Positions 32,717 through 41,093 of a stretch of 64,000 nt of DNA are shown here, one piece after another. Position 1 is the stretch's first letter. Each line of letters begins with the position of its first letter. Origin of the DNA: CAMPJU01 sp036675265 (GTDB lineage: Bacteria > Pseudomonadota > Gammaproteobacteria > Xanthomonadales > Xanthomonadaceae); the NCBI GenBank assembly GCA_036675265.1, contig JAKFFJ010000076.1, forward strand, positions 221,192 through 285,191, given 5' to 3'. The translations under genes were made by a program, and so were the position numbers. The notes below the pieces were generated by a model that saw only the letters and a list, made by a program, of their open reading frames with translations, searched no databases and was not told the DNA's origin.

Positions 32717-33181
32717 ATGTTCGACGTCATCCTGCATGCGCCGGAAATCCCGCCCAACACCGGCAACGTGATCCGGCTGTGTGCCAACACCGGCGCGAGG
32801 CTGCACCTGGTGGAGCCCCTCGGGTTCTCGCTGGAGGACCGGCAGTTGCGCCGCGCGGGCCTCGACTACCACGAGTACGCCAGGGTGCGCGTCCACGCCT
32901 CGCTGGACGACGCGCTTGCCGCGATCTCGCCGCCGCGCCTGTTCGCGTTGTCCACGCGCGGCACGGTGCGCCATGACGCGCCCGGCTATGCGGCGGGTGA
33001 TGCGTTCCTGTTCGGCAGCGAGACGCGGGGGCTTCCCGACGACGTGCTGGAGGCGGTGCCCGCGGGCCAGCGCCTGCGCCTCCCCATGCGGCCTGGCAAT
33101 CGCAGCGTCAACCTGTCGAACGCGGTCGCCGTGGTGGTGTTCGAGGCCTGGCGGCAGCAGGGGTTCCAGGGCGGCGCCTGA
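32717..33181 (+). CDS. trmL: tRNA (cytidine(34)-2'-O)-methyltransferase
   Basis: A 154-residue SPOUT-class methyltransferase that 2'-O-methylates the wobble base of leucine tRNAs with SAM. Signature segments are the N-terminal LHAPEIPPNTGNVIRLCANTG (split: PEIPPNTGN and IRLCANTG), FLFGSETRGLP, and the C-terminal LPMRPGNRSVNLSNAVAVVVFEAW knot region. Length matches E. coli TrmL (157). Only 16 bp follow the SDR stop, so they are probably co-transcribed. Confidence 0.96.
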   Translation: MFDVILHAPEIPPNTGNVIRLCANTGARLHLVEPLGFSLEDRQLRRAGLDYHEYARVRVHASLDDALAAISPPRLFALSTRGTVRHDAPGYAAGDAFLFGSETRGLPDDVLEAVPAGQRLRLPMRPGNRSVNLSNAVAVVVFEAWRQQGFQGGA

Positions 33182-33292
33182 TCCCGCGCGCGTGCTCGCG
33201 TCGGCGCGCGTTCAGGTGGCGGTGGCGCGGCTCACGCCGATTCCACGGGGCGCTGCGGACACTCTTGGTCCTTGCAACGACGGGCCTATCCC

Positions 33293-33661
33293 ATGACCAA
33301 GTTCGACTACATCCCCGAACGCGCGCTGCTGCTGGCCGGCCAGGTCGGCGAAAACCTCCGCCAGGTGGTCCCGGCGCACGCCGGCAAGTGGCTGGACGCG
33401 GGCATGAAGCTCGGCGCGCTCAAGGCGAGCTCGCGGGTCGCCGGCAAGTTCGTCCAGCGCCACCCGGCCGCCCTCGCCGCCGCCGCCGCGGGCGCGGGCG
33501 TGCTCTGGTACCTGGCGCGCCGTCGCGCGAAGCAGGCCGAGGACGGCACCGGCAATGGCCAGTCGCGGTCGACCCGGGTCGAGGCGAAGCGCGGCAACGG
33601 CAGCACGCGCAGCACCACGACGCGCGCACGCAAGGCGCGGGCACGCAAGACGGCCGAATAG
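33293..33661 (+). CDS. Small protein with one membrane segment and basic tail
   Basis: A 122-residue protein. The N-terminal half is amphipathic (YIPERALLLAGQVGENLRQVV). One hydrophobic helix follows (AALAAAAAGAGVLWYLARRR, about residues 58-77), then a low-complexity Arg/Lys/Thr/Ser-rich tail (STRSTTTRARKARARKTAE). The alanine- and lysine-rich end suggests nucleic-acid or membrane-surface contact. No family is recognised. An alternative TTG start 21 bases upstream is possible. Confidence 0.7.
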   Translation: MTKFDYIPERALLLAGQVGENLRQVVPAHAGKWLDAGMKLGALKASSRVAGKFVQRHPAALAAAAAGAGVLWYLARRRAKQAEDGTGNGQSRSTRVEAKRGNGSTRSTTTRARKARARKTAE

Positions 33662-33680
33662 GGGCCTGGCGTTCGCCGCC

Positions 33681-34793
33681 TCAGGCGGCGGGCGCGACCG
33701 GCAGTTCGATGATGAAGCGGGCGCCGCCCCCGTCGCGGTCCTCGTACCAGAGCTGGCCGCCCGCGTGGTCGACGATCTGCCGTGCCAGCGACAGCCCGAG
33801 GCCGCTGGAGAGCCCGTTCGCCGGATCCTCCTCGGTCAGCCGGACGAAGGGCTTGAACAGTTCGCGCCGGCGCCGCTCCGGGATGCCCGGCCCGCGATCC
33901 TCCGCCCACAACTGCCAGTACTCCGGTGCGCCGCGCCGCGCGCTGAGGTCCAGCACGCCGCCGTCGGCGGCGTACTTCATCGCGTTGCTCACCAGGTTCT
34001 CGGTGACCTGGCGCAGCACCAGCGGATCCATCGCCACCATCGCCTCAGCGCCGGGAAGCTCGCATTGCAGGCGCATGCCACGGGACTCGAGCTGCAGCTC
34101 GTAGCGGTCGCGCAACCACGCCAGCACTTCGGCCAGCGAGGCGCGTGCGCCGTCGGCGCCCGGCTCACCCGCGCCACCGCGGCGCGCCTGCGTTTCCAGG
34201 TAGCGCCGGATGTAACCCAGGGCGTCCTGCGCGCTGTCCTGGATCATCTGCAGGTAGCGCGGCACCCGTTCGGGCTTGCAGGCACCCTGCAGCAGCATGT
34301 CGCTGGCGAAGACCACGCTGCTCAGCGGATTCTTGACGTCGTGCGCGACCAGGTTGACCAGCTCCTGGCGCTCGCGCGCGACGCGCTCGAGGCGGTCGCG
34401 GGTGAGCTTGAGCCCGAGGTGCGCGTTGACGCGCGCCAGCAGTTCCTCGGGCATGAAGGGCTTGGTGACGTAATCGACGGCGCCCGCGTCGAACGCGCGC
34501 AGCAGCATGTCGCGATCCTGCGCGGCGGTGAGGAACACGACGGGCACCTGGCCGAGCGCGGGCTCCTGCTTCACGCGCGCGATCAGTTCGAAGCCGTCCA
34601 TCCCCGGCATCATCATGTCGAGCAGCATCAGGTCGGGGACCTGCGCGGCGGCGAGCTCGAGCGCGGCCTGGCCGTCGCTCGCCGACAGCACTTCGTAACC
34701 ATGGCGCGTCAGCAACGCGGACACCACGCGCAGGTTTGCCGGCTGGTCGTCGACGACGAGGATCCGTCCGGGCGCGTAGCCGGTATTGGGCAA
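33681..34793 (-). CDS. Hybrid REC-histidine kinase (receiver first, kinase second)
   Basis: A 370-residue cytoplasmic signalling protein. A receiver domain comes first (residues 10-125; phosphoacceptor Asp59 in LMLLDMMMPG, Lys111 in VTKPF). A dimerisation domain with His151 (LVAHDVKNPLSS) and an HATPase domain follow (NLVSNAMKYAADGG, DRGPGIP, SSGLGLSLARQIV). The kinase has no transmembrane or sensor part, so phosphorylation of the receiver by another kinase probably controls it. The start is TTG (34791-34793) with GGGAG nine bases upstream and no in-frame ATG before it. No cognate regulator gene is adjacent. Confidence 0.92.
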   Translation of the reverse strand: MPNTGYAPGRILVVDDQPANLRVVSALLTRHGYEVLSASDGQAALELAAAQVPDLMLLDMMMPGMDGFELIARVKQEPALGQVPVVFLTAAQDRDMLLRAFDAGAVDYVTKPFMPEELLARVNAHLGLKLTRDRLERVARERQELVNLVAHDVKNPLSSVVFASDMLLQGACKPERVPRYLQMIQDSAQDALGYIRRYLETQARRGGAGEPGADGARASLAEVLAWLRDRYELQLESRGMRLQCELPGAEAMVAMDPLVLRQVTENLVSNAMKYAADGGVLDLSARRGAPEYWQLWAEDRGPGIPERRRRELFKPFVRLTEEDPANGLSSGLGLSLARQIVDHAGGQLWYEDRDGGGARFIIELPVAPAA

Positions 34794-34901
34794 GTCTGGT
34801 CTCCCGGATACGCCGCTCGGGGCGGCGATGAACCCCTGTCCGGCCTACGCTAACAGGAAGCGGTAGCGGTCGGGACGGCCCGCGTGCAGGAACCTGAACG
34901 G

Positions 34902-35447
34902 TCAGTCGACCGGCGTCACGTTTTTCCATTGGCCGGGGGCGAGGCCGTCCAGGCGATGGGTCCCGATGGCGGCACGGACCAGCCGCAGCGTCGGCAATCC
35001 CACGGCCGCGGTCATGCGCCGCACCTGCCGGTTGCGGCCTTCCCGCAGCACGAGTTCCAGCCAGGCATCGGGCACGGCCTTCCGGAATCGCACCGGCGGA
35101 TCGCGGGGCCACAACGACGGCGCCGGGAGGCGCCGTGCCCCGGCGGGCAGGGTCGGTCCGTCCTTCAACTGCACGCCTGCGCGCAGTGCCGCCAGCTGCG
35201 CCTCGTCGGGGTCGCCCTCGACCTGCACCCAGTAGGTTTTCGGCTGCTTGTGGCGCGGGTCGGTCAGGTGGTGCGCGAGCGCACCGTCATCGGTGAGCAG
35301 CAGCAACCCTTCCGAATCCGCATCCAGCCGTCCCGCGGGATACACGCCGGGTGGAAGGTCGAAGCCGGCGAGTGTCGGCCGCGGCGGGGTGCCGCGGTCG
35401 GTGAACTGGCAGAGCACGCCGAAGGGCTTGTTGAGGGCAATGAGCAT
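34902..35447 (-). CDS. rluE: 23S rRNA pseudouridine synthase of the RluE type
   Basis: A 181-residue RsuA/RluB-family pseudouridine synthase without an S4 domain. The catalytic Asp is in AGRLDADSEGLLLLTDDG, KTYWVQVEG follows, and LREGRNRQVRRMTAAVGLPTLRLVR is the family C-terminal motif, split here by residue. RluE modifies U2457 of 23S rRNA in E. coli. Length is slightly shorter than E. coli RluE (217). The start MLIALNKPFGVLCQF is typical. It stands alone between the hybrid kinase and the methyltransferase gene. Confidence 0.92.
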   Translation of the reverse strand: MLIALNKPFGVLCQFTDRGTPPRPTLAGFDLPPGVYPAGRLDADSEGLLLLTDDGALAHHLTDPRHKQPKTYWVQVEGDPDEAQLAALRAGVQLKDGPTLPAGARRLPAPSLWPRDPPVRFRKAVPDAWLELVLREGRNRQVRRMTAAVGLPTLRLVRAAIGTHRLDGLAPGQWKNVTPVD

Positions 35448-35518
35448 GGCGCGCGAAAAACCCGTTGCTTGACTGTCGTCGGCCGTGGCGACGGCCCGAT
35501 TCCTGTCCTTGCTCGTGG

Positions 35519-36358
35519 TTATTCCTGGCGCGGCTTCCGGAACCGCAGCGTCATGCGGTCGCTCTCGCCGATCGCGCGGTACTTCGCCGCGTCGGCCGCT
35601 TCGTGGTTGTTGGACGGCGGCAGGGTCCAGACGCCATTGGGATGGTCGGCGGTGTCGGCCGGGTTGGCATTGGCTTCGCTGCGCGCATCGAGTTCGAAGC
35701 CGGCATCGGTGGCCAGCCGGATGACCAGTGCCTCGGTGAGGTAGCCGGAGGTCTTCATCTGCTCCAGCGACGTGCCCGGCTTGGCGCGGTGGTCGACGAC
35801 GCCCAGCGTGCCCCCGGGCGCGAGCACCTCGAAGAAGGCTGCGAAATATTCCTCCGCGTTGCCTTCGTCGACCCAGTTGTGCGCGTTGCGGAAGGTCAGC
35901 ACCGCGTCCGCCGAACCGGCCGGGCCGAACGACGGTTGCGCCGGGTCGAACACGCGCACGTCCGGCGTGCCGTACACCGCCGGTGCCGCCGCGAACTTCG
36001 CACGCAGCGCGGTGTTGAGCCGATAGCGGTAGCCGGGCTGGTCCGGGATCGCGTCGTCCCATACCGCGGCGACGTATTCGCCGTCGTCGCGCAGGTACGG
36101 CGCGAGGATCTCCGCATACCAGCCGCCGCCTGGCGTGATCTCCACCACGGTGTCGTCCCGATGCACGCCGAAGAAGGCGAGGGTGGCCCCGGGATGCCGG
36201 TACTTGTCCCGCGCGACGTTCGCCGGGTCGCGCCACTCGCCGGCGATGGCGGACGCCAGGCTGGTCGACACGCCTGCATCGGGGTCGCAGGCAATGGCGG
36301 GCACGCCGGCCGATGCCAGGAGCGCGCCGGAGAGCAGGACGGGAAGGGCGCTTTTCAT
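35519..36358 (-). CDS. Exported class I SAM-methyltransferase-like protein
   Basis: A 279-residue protein with an N-terminal signal peptide (PVLLSGALLASAGVPAIA; cleavage near residue 23). A Rossmann methyltransferase fold follows: VVEITPGGGWYAEILAPYL replaces the usual D/E-x-GxGxG motif I, RNAHNWVDEGNAEE and LAPGGTLGVVDHR are later strands. Similar secreted methyltransferase-like proteins occur in Xanthomonadaceae and Caulobacterales. How a periplasmic protein would use SAM is unclear, so it may have lost catalysis. It is followed after about 70 bp by rluE. Confidence 0.88.
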   Translation of the reverse strand: MKSALPVLLSGALLASAGVPAIACDPDAGVSTSLASAIAGEWRDPANVARDKYRHPGATLAFFGVHRDDTVVEITPGGGWYAEILAPYLRDDGEYVAAVWDDAIPDQPGYRYRLNTALRAKFAAAPAVYGTPDVRVFDPAQPSFGPAGSADAVLTFRNAHNWVDEGNAEEYFAAFFEVLAPGGTLGVVDHRAKPGTSLEQMKTSGYLTEALVIRLATDAGFELDARSEANANPADTADHPNGVWTLPPSNNHEAADAAKYRAIGESDRMTLRFRKPRQE

Positions 36359-36540
36359 CGAAGGCTCCGGCGGTGGATGTCCCGTGCAGGGTAGCGCCGC
36401 GGACCGACCCTGCCCATCCTGAAAAGTTCCTGTCTGCCGCCCCGGGCGCTTCAGTCCCGGTTGCGGGGCCGTTTCGATACTGCGCGCACCGGCGTGGTCC
36501 CCGCGCCGGCCCATAAGCAAGCAGACAAGAGAGGTGCCCC

Positions 36541-37128
36541 ATGCATCGTTCCTCCCCGAAGCACCGCCAGCTGCTCCTCGCGCTCCTCGTGGGCCTGCCC
36601 GCGATCGGCATGGCCGCAAGCGCCAATGCCGCCGAGGGCGTGTCCTACAACTACGTGCAGGCCGGCTATGCCGCGACCGATGTCGACGACGGCGAGGCCG
36701 ACGGGTTCGCCGGCGAAGCCTCGTTTGCGCTCCACCCGAACTTCCACGTGTTCGGCGGCTACAACAACCAGGACATCGACGACAGCTCGGTCGAGCTGGA
36801 GAACTGGCGTGCCGGCGTGGGCTACAACCACCCGATCGCCGCCAACACCGACCTGCTGACCCGCGTGGCCTACGAGAACTACCAGGCCGACGAAGTCGGG
36901 CTCGACGAGGACGGCTGGAGCGCCGAGGTCGGCGTGCGCAGCGCGCTCACCCCGCGACTGGAGGGCTACGCCCTGGCCGGCTACGAGGACGGCGACGACT
37001 TCGACGGGTCCGCGTACGGCCGCCTCGGCGGGCAGGTGAAGTTCAACCCGAACTGGGGCCTCACCGGCGACGTGAAGTTCGCCGATGGCGATACCCAGTG
37101 GTTCGTGGGCCCGCGTTTCACCTGGTGA
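36541..37128 (+). CDS. Ax21-like outer-membrane beta-barrel protein
   Basis: A 195-residue exported protein. The signal peptide is QLLLALLVGLPAIGMAASANA, with cleavage near residue 31. The mature region alternates in the pattern of an eight-stranded barrel and ends GDTQWFVGPRFTW, with the C-terminal aromatic that BamA recognises. Segments VSYNYVQAGYAATD, FHVFGGYNNQ, ENWRAGVGYNHPIA and GYALAGYEDGDDFDG match the Ax21 family of Xanthomonas and Stenotrophomonas. Early claims that Ax21 is a quorum signal were withdrawn; its role in the envelope remains open. A good ribosome-binding site (AGAGAGG) precedes the ATG, and a hairpin terminator follows. Confidence 0.93.
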   Translation: MHRSSPKHRQLLLALLVGLPAIGMAASANAAEGVSYNYVQAGYAATDVDDGEADGFAGEASFALHPNFHVFGGYNNQDIDDSSVELENWRAGVGYNHPIAANTDLLTRVAYENYQADEVGLDEDGWSAEVGVRSALTPRLEGYALAGYEDGDDFDGSAYGRLGGQVKFNPNWGLTGDVKFADGDTQWFVGPRFTW

Positions 37129-37166
37129 ACCACGCCAGGCCACCCACGCGAGTGGAGGCAACAAGG

Positions 37167-37189
37167 GAAGCCCGGCGACGCCGGGCTTC
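37167..37189. terminator. Bidirectional hairpin terminator between ax21-like and gpsA
   Basis: A ten-base perfect stem GAAGCCCGGC/GCCGGGCTTC with loop GAC, followed on the plus strand by TTCCTTTC. It lies between the convergent stops at 37128 and 37196. Confidence 0.85.
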
Positions 37190-37195
37190 TTCCTT

Positions 37196-38227
37196 TCAGG
37201 CGTCGTCGCCGAACAGCCCGTCGGGGTATTCGGCCTTCTGCTCGCGCGCAAGCAACTGGCGCAAGCCTTCGGCCGGGGTCATCCGCCCGTGCAGCACCGC
37301 CTGCACCCCGCTGGCGATCGGAAGCTCGACGCCGTGGCGTTCCGCGAGGCGCATCACCTCGTCCGCCGTCTGCACCGACTCCACCACCTGGCCGATCCCG
37401 CGCACCGCCGCCTCCAGCGACTCGCCCCGGCCGAGCGCCAGGCCCAGCCGGCGGTTGCGTGACAGGTCGCCGGTGCAGGTGAGTACCAGGTCGCCCAGCC
37501 CGGCCAGGCCCATCAGCGTTTCCGCCCGGCCGCCGATGGCGTGGTTGAGGCGCAGCATCTCGTTGAGGCCGCGGGTGATCAGGCCCGCACGGGCGTTGAG
37601 CCCCAGCTGCATGCCGTCCGCGACCCCGGTGGCGACCGCGAGCACGTTCTTCATCGCACCGCCGAGCTCGGCGCCCAGCATGTCGTCGCCGGTGTAGGCG
37701 CGGAACGTGGGTCCGTGCAGCACGTCGGCGACCTGCTTGCCGAACGCGGGCGGGTCGGCGTGCACCGTCAGTGCGGTCGGCAGGCCGGCGGCCACCTCGC
37801 GTGCGAACGAAGGCCCGGTGACAACGGCCAGCGGCACGTCGTCGCCCAGCGACTCGCGTGCGACTTCATGCAGGAACCGTCCCGAGCCGGGCTCGAAGCC
37901 CTTCGTCGCCCACGCCACGCCGGCGTCGGCCGGCCGATGCGGCGCAAGCGCGCGCAGGGTTTCCGCGAACGCGTGCGACGGCACCACGACCAGCACCAGC
38001 GTCGCGTCGGCCAGCGCGGCCTGCAGGTTGCCGGTGGCGCGCAGCGACGCCGGCAGGCGGACGCCGGGCAGGTAGCGCGGGTTCTCGTGGTCGGCGTCGA
38101 TGGCCGCGGTGATCGCGGCATCGCGGCCCCACAGCACCGTCGGATGCCCGTGGCGTGCGGTCAGGGCGGCGAGCGCGGTGCCCCAGGAGCCCGCGCCCAG
38201 CACCGCCAGCCGGTTCGGCGAGGCCAT
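37196..38227 (-). CDS. gpsA: NAD(P)H-dependent glycerol-3-phosphate dehydrogenase
   Basis: A 343-residue enzyme that reduces dihydroxyacetone phosphate to sn-glycerol-3-phosphate for phospholipid synthesis. The N-terminal cofactor motif is VLGAGSWGTALA. VTGPSFAREVAAGLPTALTV and the catalytic-Lys segment GGAMKNVLAVATGVADGM are present, as is GLGDLVLTCTGDLSRNRRLG. It follows secB with a three-base gap, the conserved secB-gpsA arrangement. Length fits the family (330-340). Confidence 0.97.
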   Translation of the reverse strand: MASPNRLAVLGAGSWGTALAALTARHGHPTVLWGRDAAITAAIDADHENPRYLPGVRLPASLRATGNLQAALADATLVLVVVPSHAFAETLRALAPHRPADAGVAWATKGFEPGSGRFLHEVARESLGDDVPLAVVTGPSFAREVAAGLPTALTVHADPPAFGKQVADVLHGPTFRAYTGDDMLGAELGGAMKNVLAVATGVADGMQLGLNARAGLITRGLNEMLRLNHAIGGRAETLMGLAGLGDLVLTCTGDLSRNRRLGLALGRGESLEAAVRGIGQVVESVQTADEVMRLAERHGVELPIASGVQAVLHGRMTPAEGLRQLLAREQKAEYPDGLFGDDA

Positions 38228-38230
38228 GGG

Positions 38231-38761
38231 TCAGGCGTTGCCGACGGTCTCCGACCCTGCCAGCCCGTCGCCGGCCTGCTGCTGGCCCTGCGCGGCCCGC
38301 TGGCGCAGGCCTTCCGCGTACAGCCCCTCGAAGTTGATCGGCTGCAGGTAGAACGGCGGGAAGCCGCCGGCCTGCACCAGGTCGCTCACCAGCTGGCGGG
38401 CGTACGGGTACAGCACGTGCGGGCACTGGATGCCGAGCATCGCGTCGAGGGTCTGCGGCTCGAAGCCGCGCAGGTTGAACACGCCGCCCTGCTGCACTTC
38501 GGCCAGGTACAGCGGCTTGTCGTTGGCGTTGCAGGTCAGGGTGACGCCCAGCACCACCTCGAAGGAGTGCTCGCCCAGGCGCTGGACGCGCTGGTTGAGG
38601 TTGAGCTGCAACTGCGGCTGCGCCTGCTCGGAGAACACCATCGGCGCGCCCGGCACCTCGAACGACACGTCCTTGACGTAGATCTTCTCGACCGAGAAGG
38701 ACGGACCGGAGGGGGTCTCGGGCGTGGCGCCGGCGGCGCCGTTCTGGGTGTCTTCGGCCAT
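38231..38761 (-). CDS. secB: Protein-export chaperone SecB
   Basis: A 176-residue cytosolic tetrameric chaperone that keeps precursors unfolded and hands them to SecA. The fold is recognised by FSVEKIYVKDVSFEVPGAP, LFN-like NLNQRVQRLGEHSFEVVLGVTLTC, and the SecA-contact region GIQCPHVLYPYARQLVSDLV with GGFPPFYLQPINFEGLY. A low-complexity N-terminal extension (about 20 residues) and a Gln/Ala-rich tail are typical of Xanthomonadaceae SecB. It is co-transcribed with gpsA. Confidence 0.97.
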   Translation of the reverse strand: MAEDTQNGAAGATPETPSGPSFSVEKIYVKDVSFEVPGAPMVFSEQAQPQLQLNLNQRVQRLGEHSFEVVLGVTLTCNANDKPLYLAEVQQGGVFNLRGFEPQTLDAMLGIQCPHVLYPYARQLVSDLVQAGGFPPFYLQPINFEGLYAEGLRQRAAQGQQQAGDGLAGSETVGNA

Positions 38762-38842
38762 GGTGGAACTCCAGCGGAATGCAGGAAAAGAGGACGATTA
38801 TGACATGCGTCGCAGCCCGGACGGCCGCCGCGCGGGTCGGGT

Positions 38843-39280
38843 TCAGCCGCGTCCGCGGACCAGCGGCAGGTTCGCCTGTTGCCAGGCCGCCACGCCGCCC
38901 TCGAGCCAGTGCACCCGGGTGAAGCCGGCCTTGCGCAGGCGCGCGGCAGCGGCCATCGATGCCTGCCCGGTGCGGCAGGTGACCACGATGGGCAGGTCGC
39001 GCGCCTTGGCCAGTTGCTTGTGTTCGGGATCGAACTGGCCGGGCGAGATGTTGCGCGCGCCGGCGATGTGGCCCTTCTCGAAGTCGCCCGCGGGCGACAG
39101 GTCGACCAGCAGCGCGTCGTCGTGGTTGAGCAGCGTCGTCAGCTGCGCGGGGCGCAATGCCTTGAAGCCGCGCGCCAGCCGCGACAGTTCCGTCCAGAGG
39201 ATCGCCAGGGTGAGGCCGGCCAGGAGCAGCGAAAGGATCGGGTGGCGGCCGGCGAACGCGGCCAGTTCAGCGAAAGTCAC
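38843..39280 (-). CDS. Membrane-anchored rhodanese-like protein (YibN type)
   Basis: A 145-residue protein with one N-terminal transmembrane helix (residues 13-30) and a cytosolic rhodanese domain. The active-site Cys102 lies in VVTCRTGQAS, where the loop can carry a persulfide, and DFEKGHIAGARNISPGQF is the CH2A-like motif. The gene lies just upstream of secB-gpsA, as yibN does in enterobacteria. Translation starts at GTG (39278-39280). The sulfur acceptor is unknown. Confidence 0.92.
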   Translation of the reverse strand: MTFAELAAFAGRHPILSLLLAGLTLAILWTELSRLARGFKALRPAQLTTLLNHDDALLVDLSPAGDFEKGHIAGARNISPGQFDPEHKQLAKARDLPIVVTCRTGQASMAAAARLRKAGFTRVHWLEGGVAAWQQANLPLVRGRG

Positions 39281-39352
39281 GGCATTCGGGGATCGTTCGA
39301 GGGCCGGGGAGTATGCGGGAAGCCGCGGCGGCGTGCCCTCGCGGGGCCGTGC

Positions 39353-39784
39353 TCAGTCGCCCTCCCCCCAGAGGTCGGGCAGGCCGTTGGTGATCCACCA
39401 GGTCTCGGCCACCGGGTCCCAGCGCCATTGCTCGACGTGCCGGAGCTGGCGCTCGCGCAGCGTGTGGCGGTTGACCACGCCGACGTGGACGTTGCGCTGC
39501 GCGGTGTCGCCCTGCACGGTCGCGCCGAGGTCGCGGTAGGCGGAGATCTGCACCTGCTTGAAACGTTCGCGTTCGAGGTCGGTCAGGGGATGCGCCTCGC
39601 GGTAGGCCGGGTCGACCAGGGTCCACGCGCCCTCGAAATCGCCCCAGCGGATGGCGGCCGACCACGCGTACTGCGCCTGGTCCAGCGCGCGCTCGCGACC
39701 CTGGGTGGCACAGCCCGCCAGGAGCAGCGTGGCGGCCAGGAGCAGGAAGACAGGTCTGGCAAGGGCGCGATGCATGGCAGCCAT
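39353..39784 (-). CDS. Small lipoprotein of unknown function
   Basis: A 143-residue lipoprotein (140 if ATG 39775 is used). Lipobox LLLAGC gives an acylated Cys near residue 24. The mature domain has a cystatin/NTF2-like look: YAWSAAIRWGDFEGAWTLVDPAYRE (split helix and loop), then strands around VHVGVVNRHTLRERQLRHVEQW and ETWWITNGLPDLWGEGD. A conserved W-x-ITNGLPDLW end is typical of a Xanthomonadaceae family I cannot name. It begins one base after the thioesterase stop, so both share a transcript. Confidence 0.82.
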   Translation of the reverse strand: MAAMHRALARPVFLLLAATLLLAGCATQGRERALDQAQYAWSAAIRWGDFEGAWTLVDPAYREAHPLTDLERERFKQVQISAYRDLGATVQGDTAQRNVHVGVVNRHTLRERQLRHVEQWRWDPVAETWWITNGLPDLWGEGD

Positions 39785-39785
39785 G

Positions 39786-40253
39786 CTAGTCCCCCCGGCG
39801 CAGGATGGCGACGTAGCGCGCCGAGAACGTGGTCGCAATTCCGCCCGAAGGCAGCGGCACCTGTGCCATCGCCTCGACACGGGCCCGGCCGCGGGACTGC
39901 AATGTCGAAATGAATGCGTCCCAGTTCGAGCCCGGCGCGAGCATCGCTTCGGCCACCAGGTCGTCGAACAGCGGCGCGAGGAAGCGCAGGGTGCTGTCTG
40001 CGACATAGATGTCCGCATCGATGCCCGCGTCTTCCAGCCGCACGTGCAGCAATCCCCAGGCGGCCAGCGTCAGCAGCGACCCGAGGCTGCCGCCAAAGGC
40101 GCAGCCCTTGTCGTTGACGTGCCGCGCCAGGGGCGCGCCCAGGCGCAGGCGTTCGCCGTCGTAGCCGGCCACGTGCAGCCCGAGCGCCGCGACCGGCGGC
40201 ATGGCGTCGTAATGGGCCTGCAGGCGTTGCAGGGCGGGTTGATGTTCGTGCAT
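39786..40253 (-). CDS. YiiD C-terminal-type thioesterase-domain protein
   Basis: A 155-residue hot-dog-fold protein matching the thioesterase domain found at the C-terminus of YiiD: a long N-terminal helix (LQRLQAHYDAMPPVAAL), then LRLGAPLARHVNDKGCAFGGSLGSLLTLAAWGLL as helix and strand, and DIYVADSTLRFLAPL. Members hydrolyse acyl-CoA or acyl-ACP thioesters, but here the substrate is unknown. It diverges from hemD with 58 bp between the start codons. Confidence 0.88.
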   Translation of the reverse strand: MHEHQPALQRLQAHYDAMPPVAALGLHVAGYDGERLRLGAPLARHVNDKGCAFGGSLGSLLTLAAWGLLHVRLEDAGIDADIYVADSTLRFLAPLFDDLVAEAMLAPGSNWDAFISTLQSRGRARVEAMAQVPLPSGGIATTFSARYVAILRRGD

Positions 40254-40311
40254 GGGCCGGGACCTGGTGGGGATGCTTGCGGCGGCAGGCCACGCGCCAC
40301 AAGCTGGCGGG

Positions 40312-41079
40312 ATGCACGCACGCGGGCCGACGCCGGAATGGTACGTGATCTCGCTGCGGCCCCGCGGCGCGCATGCGGCGGTGCAGCGCGCGGCAGCGCG
40401 CCGTGGCGCGGGCGTCGTGGCGCTGTCGCCGTGGATCCTGCGCAGGCGCGACGACCCGTCGACGCGGGATGCGCTGGCGCGGGCGATGGGCGCGTCGCGC
40501 GTGGTGTTCACCAGCCCCACGGCGGTGCGCGCGGCGGATGCATTGCAGTCGCTCGTTCCAGGCCGCGAGTACATCGCGGTGGGCGCAGGCACCGCCGCTG
40601 CCCTGCGCCGCGCGGGTGTCGCGCGGGTGCATGCGCCGGCGAGGATGGACAGCGAAGGGCTGCTCGCGCTTCCGGTCCTGCACGACCTCGACGGCGCGGA
40701 CCTGGGCCTGGTCACGGCGCCGGGGGGACGTGGCCTGCTGGCGCCGGCCCTGCAGGCGCGCGGCGCGCGCGTGCTGCGCGCGGATGTCTACGTGCGCGAT
40801 CCGGTCGCGCCGGCGGCGCACGCCGTCGACGCGTTGCTCGCATTGCGCGCGCCCGCGGTGCTGTTGCTCAGCAGTGGGGGTGCGCTGTCCTGGATGCTCG
40901 ACGCGCTGCCGGCAGCCGCATGCGAAAAGCTGCGCGCCCTGCCCGTGGTGGCGGCCAGCGACCGGCTGCAGGCCATGGCGGAGTCGGAGGGGTTCGCGCC
41001 CGTGACGCGCGCCGCCGGGCCCCGGCCAAGGCAGCTGTTGGACGCCGCCATGGCACTGCTGGCGCACCGCCCGGGCTGA
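40312..41079 (+). CDS. hemD: Uroporphyrinogen-III synthase
   Basis: A 255-residue enzyme that inverts ring D while closing hydroxymethylbilane to uroporphyrinogen III. HemD is poorly conserved; supporting marks are VFTSPTAVRAA, AVGAGTAAALRRAGV, the TAPGGRGLLAPALQARGARV hinge segment and LLLSSGGALSWML. Placement directly before hemX and hemY is decisive. Length is typical (about 250). hemC is not adjacent in this window. Confidence 0.92.
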   Translation: MHARGPTPEWYVISLRPRGAHAAVQRAAARRGAGVVALSPWILRRRDDPSTRDALARAMGASRVVFTSPTAVRAADALQSLVPGREYIAVGAGTAAALRRAGVARVHAPARMDSEGLLALPVLHDLDGADLGLVTAPGGRGLLAPALQARGARVLRADVYVRDPVAPAAHAVDALLALRAPAVLLLSSGGALSWMLDALPAAACEKLRALPVVAASDRLQAMAESEGFAPVTRAAGPRPRQLLDAAMALLAHRPG

Positions 41080-41093
41080 CCCGTTCCGCTAGC

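Noticed and set aside
37085..38803. Long plus-strand frames over gpsA and secB
   Set aside because: Antisense shadows; the minus-strand products are unmistakable GpsA and SecB.
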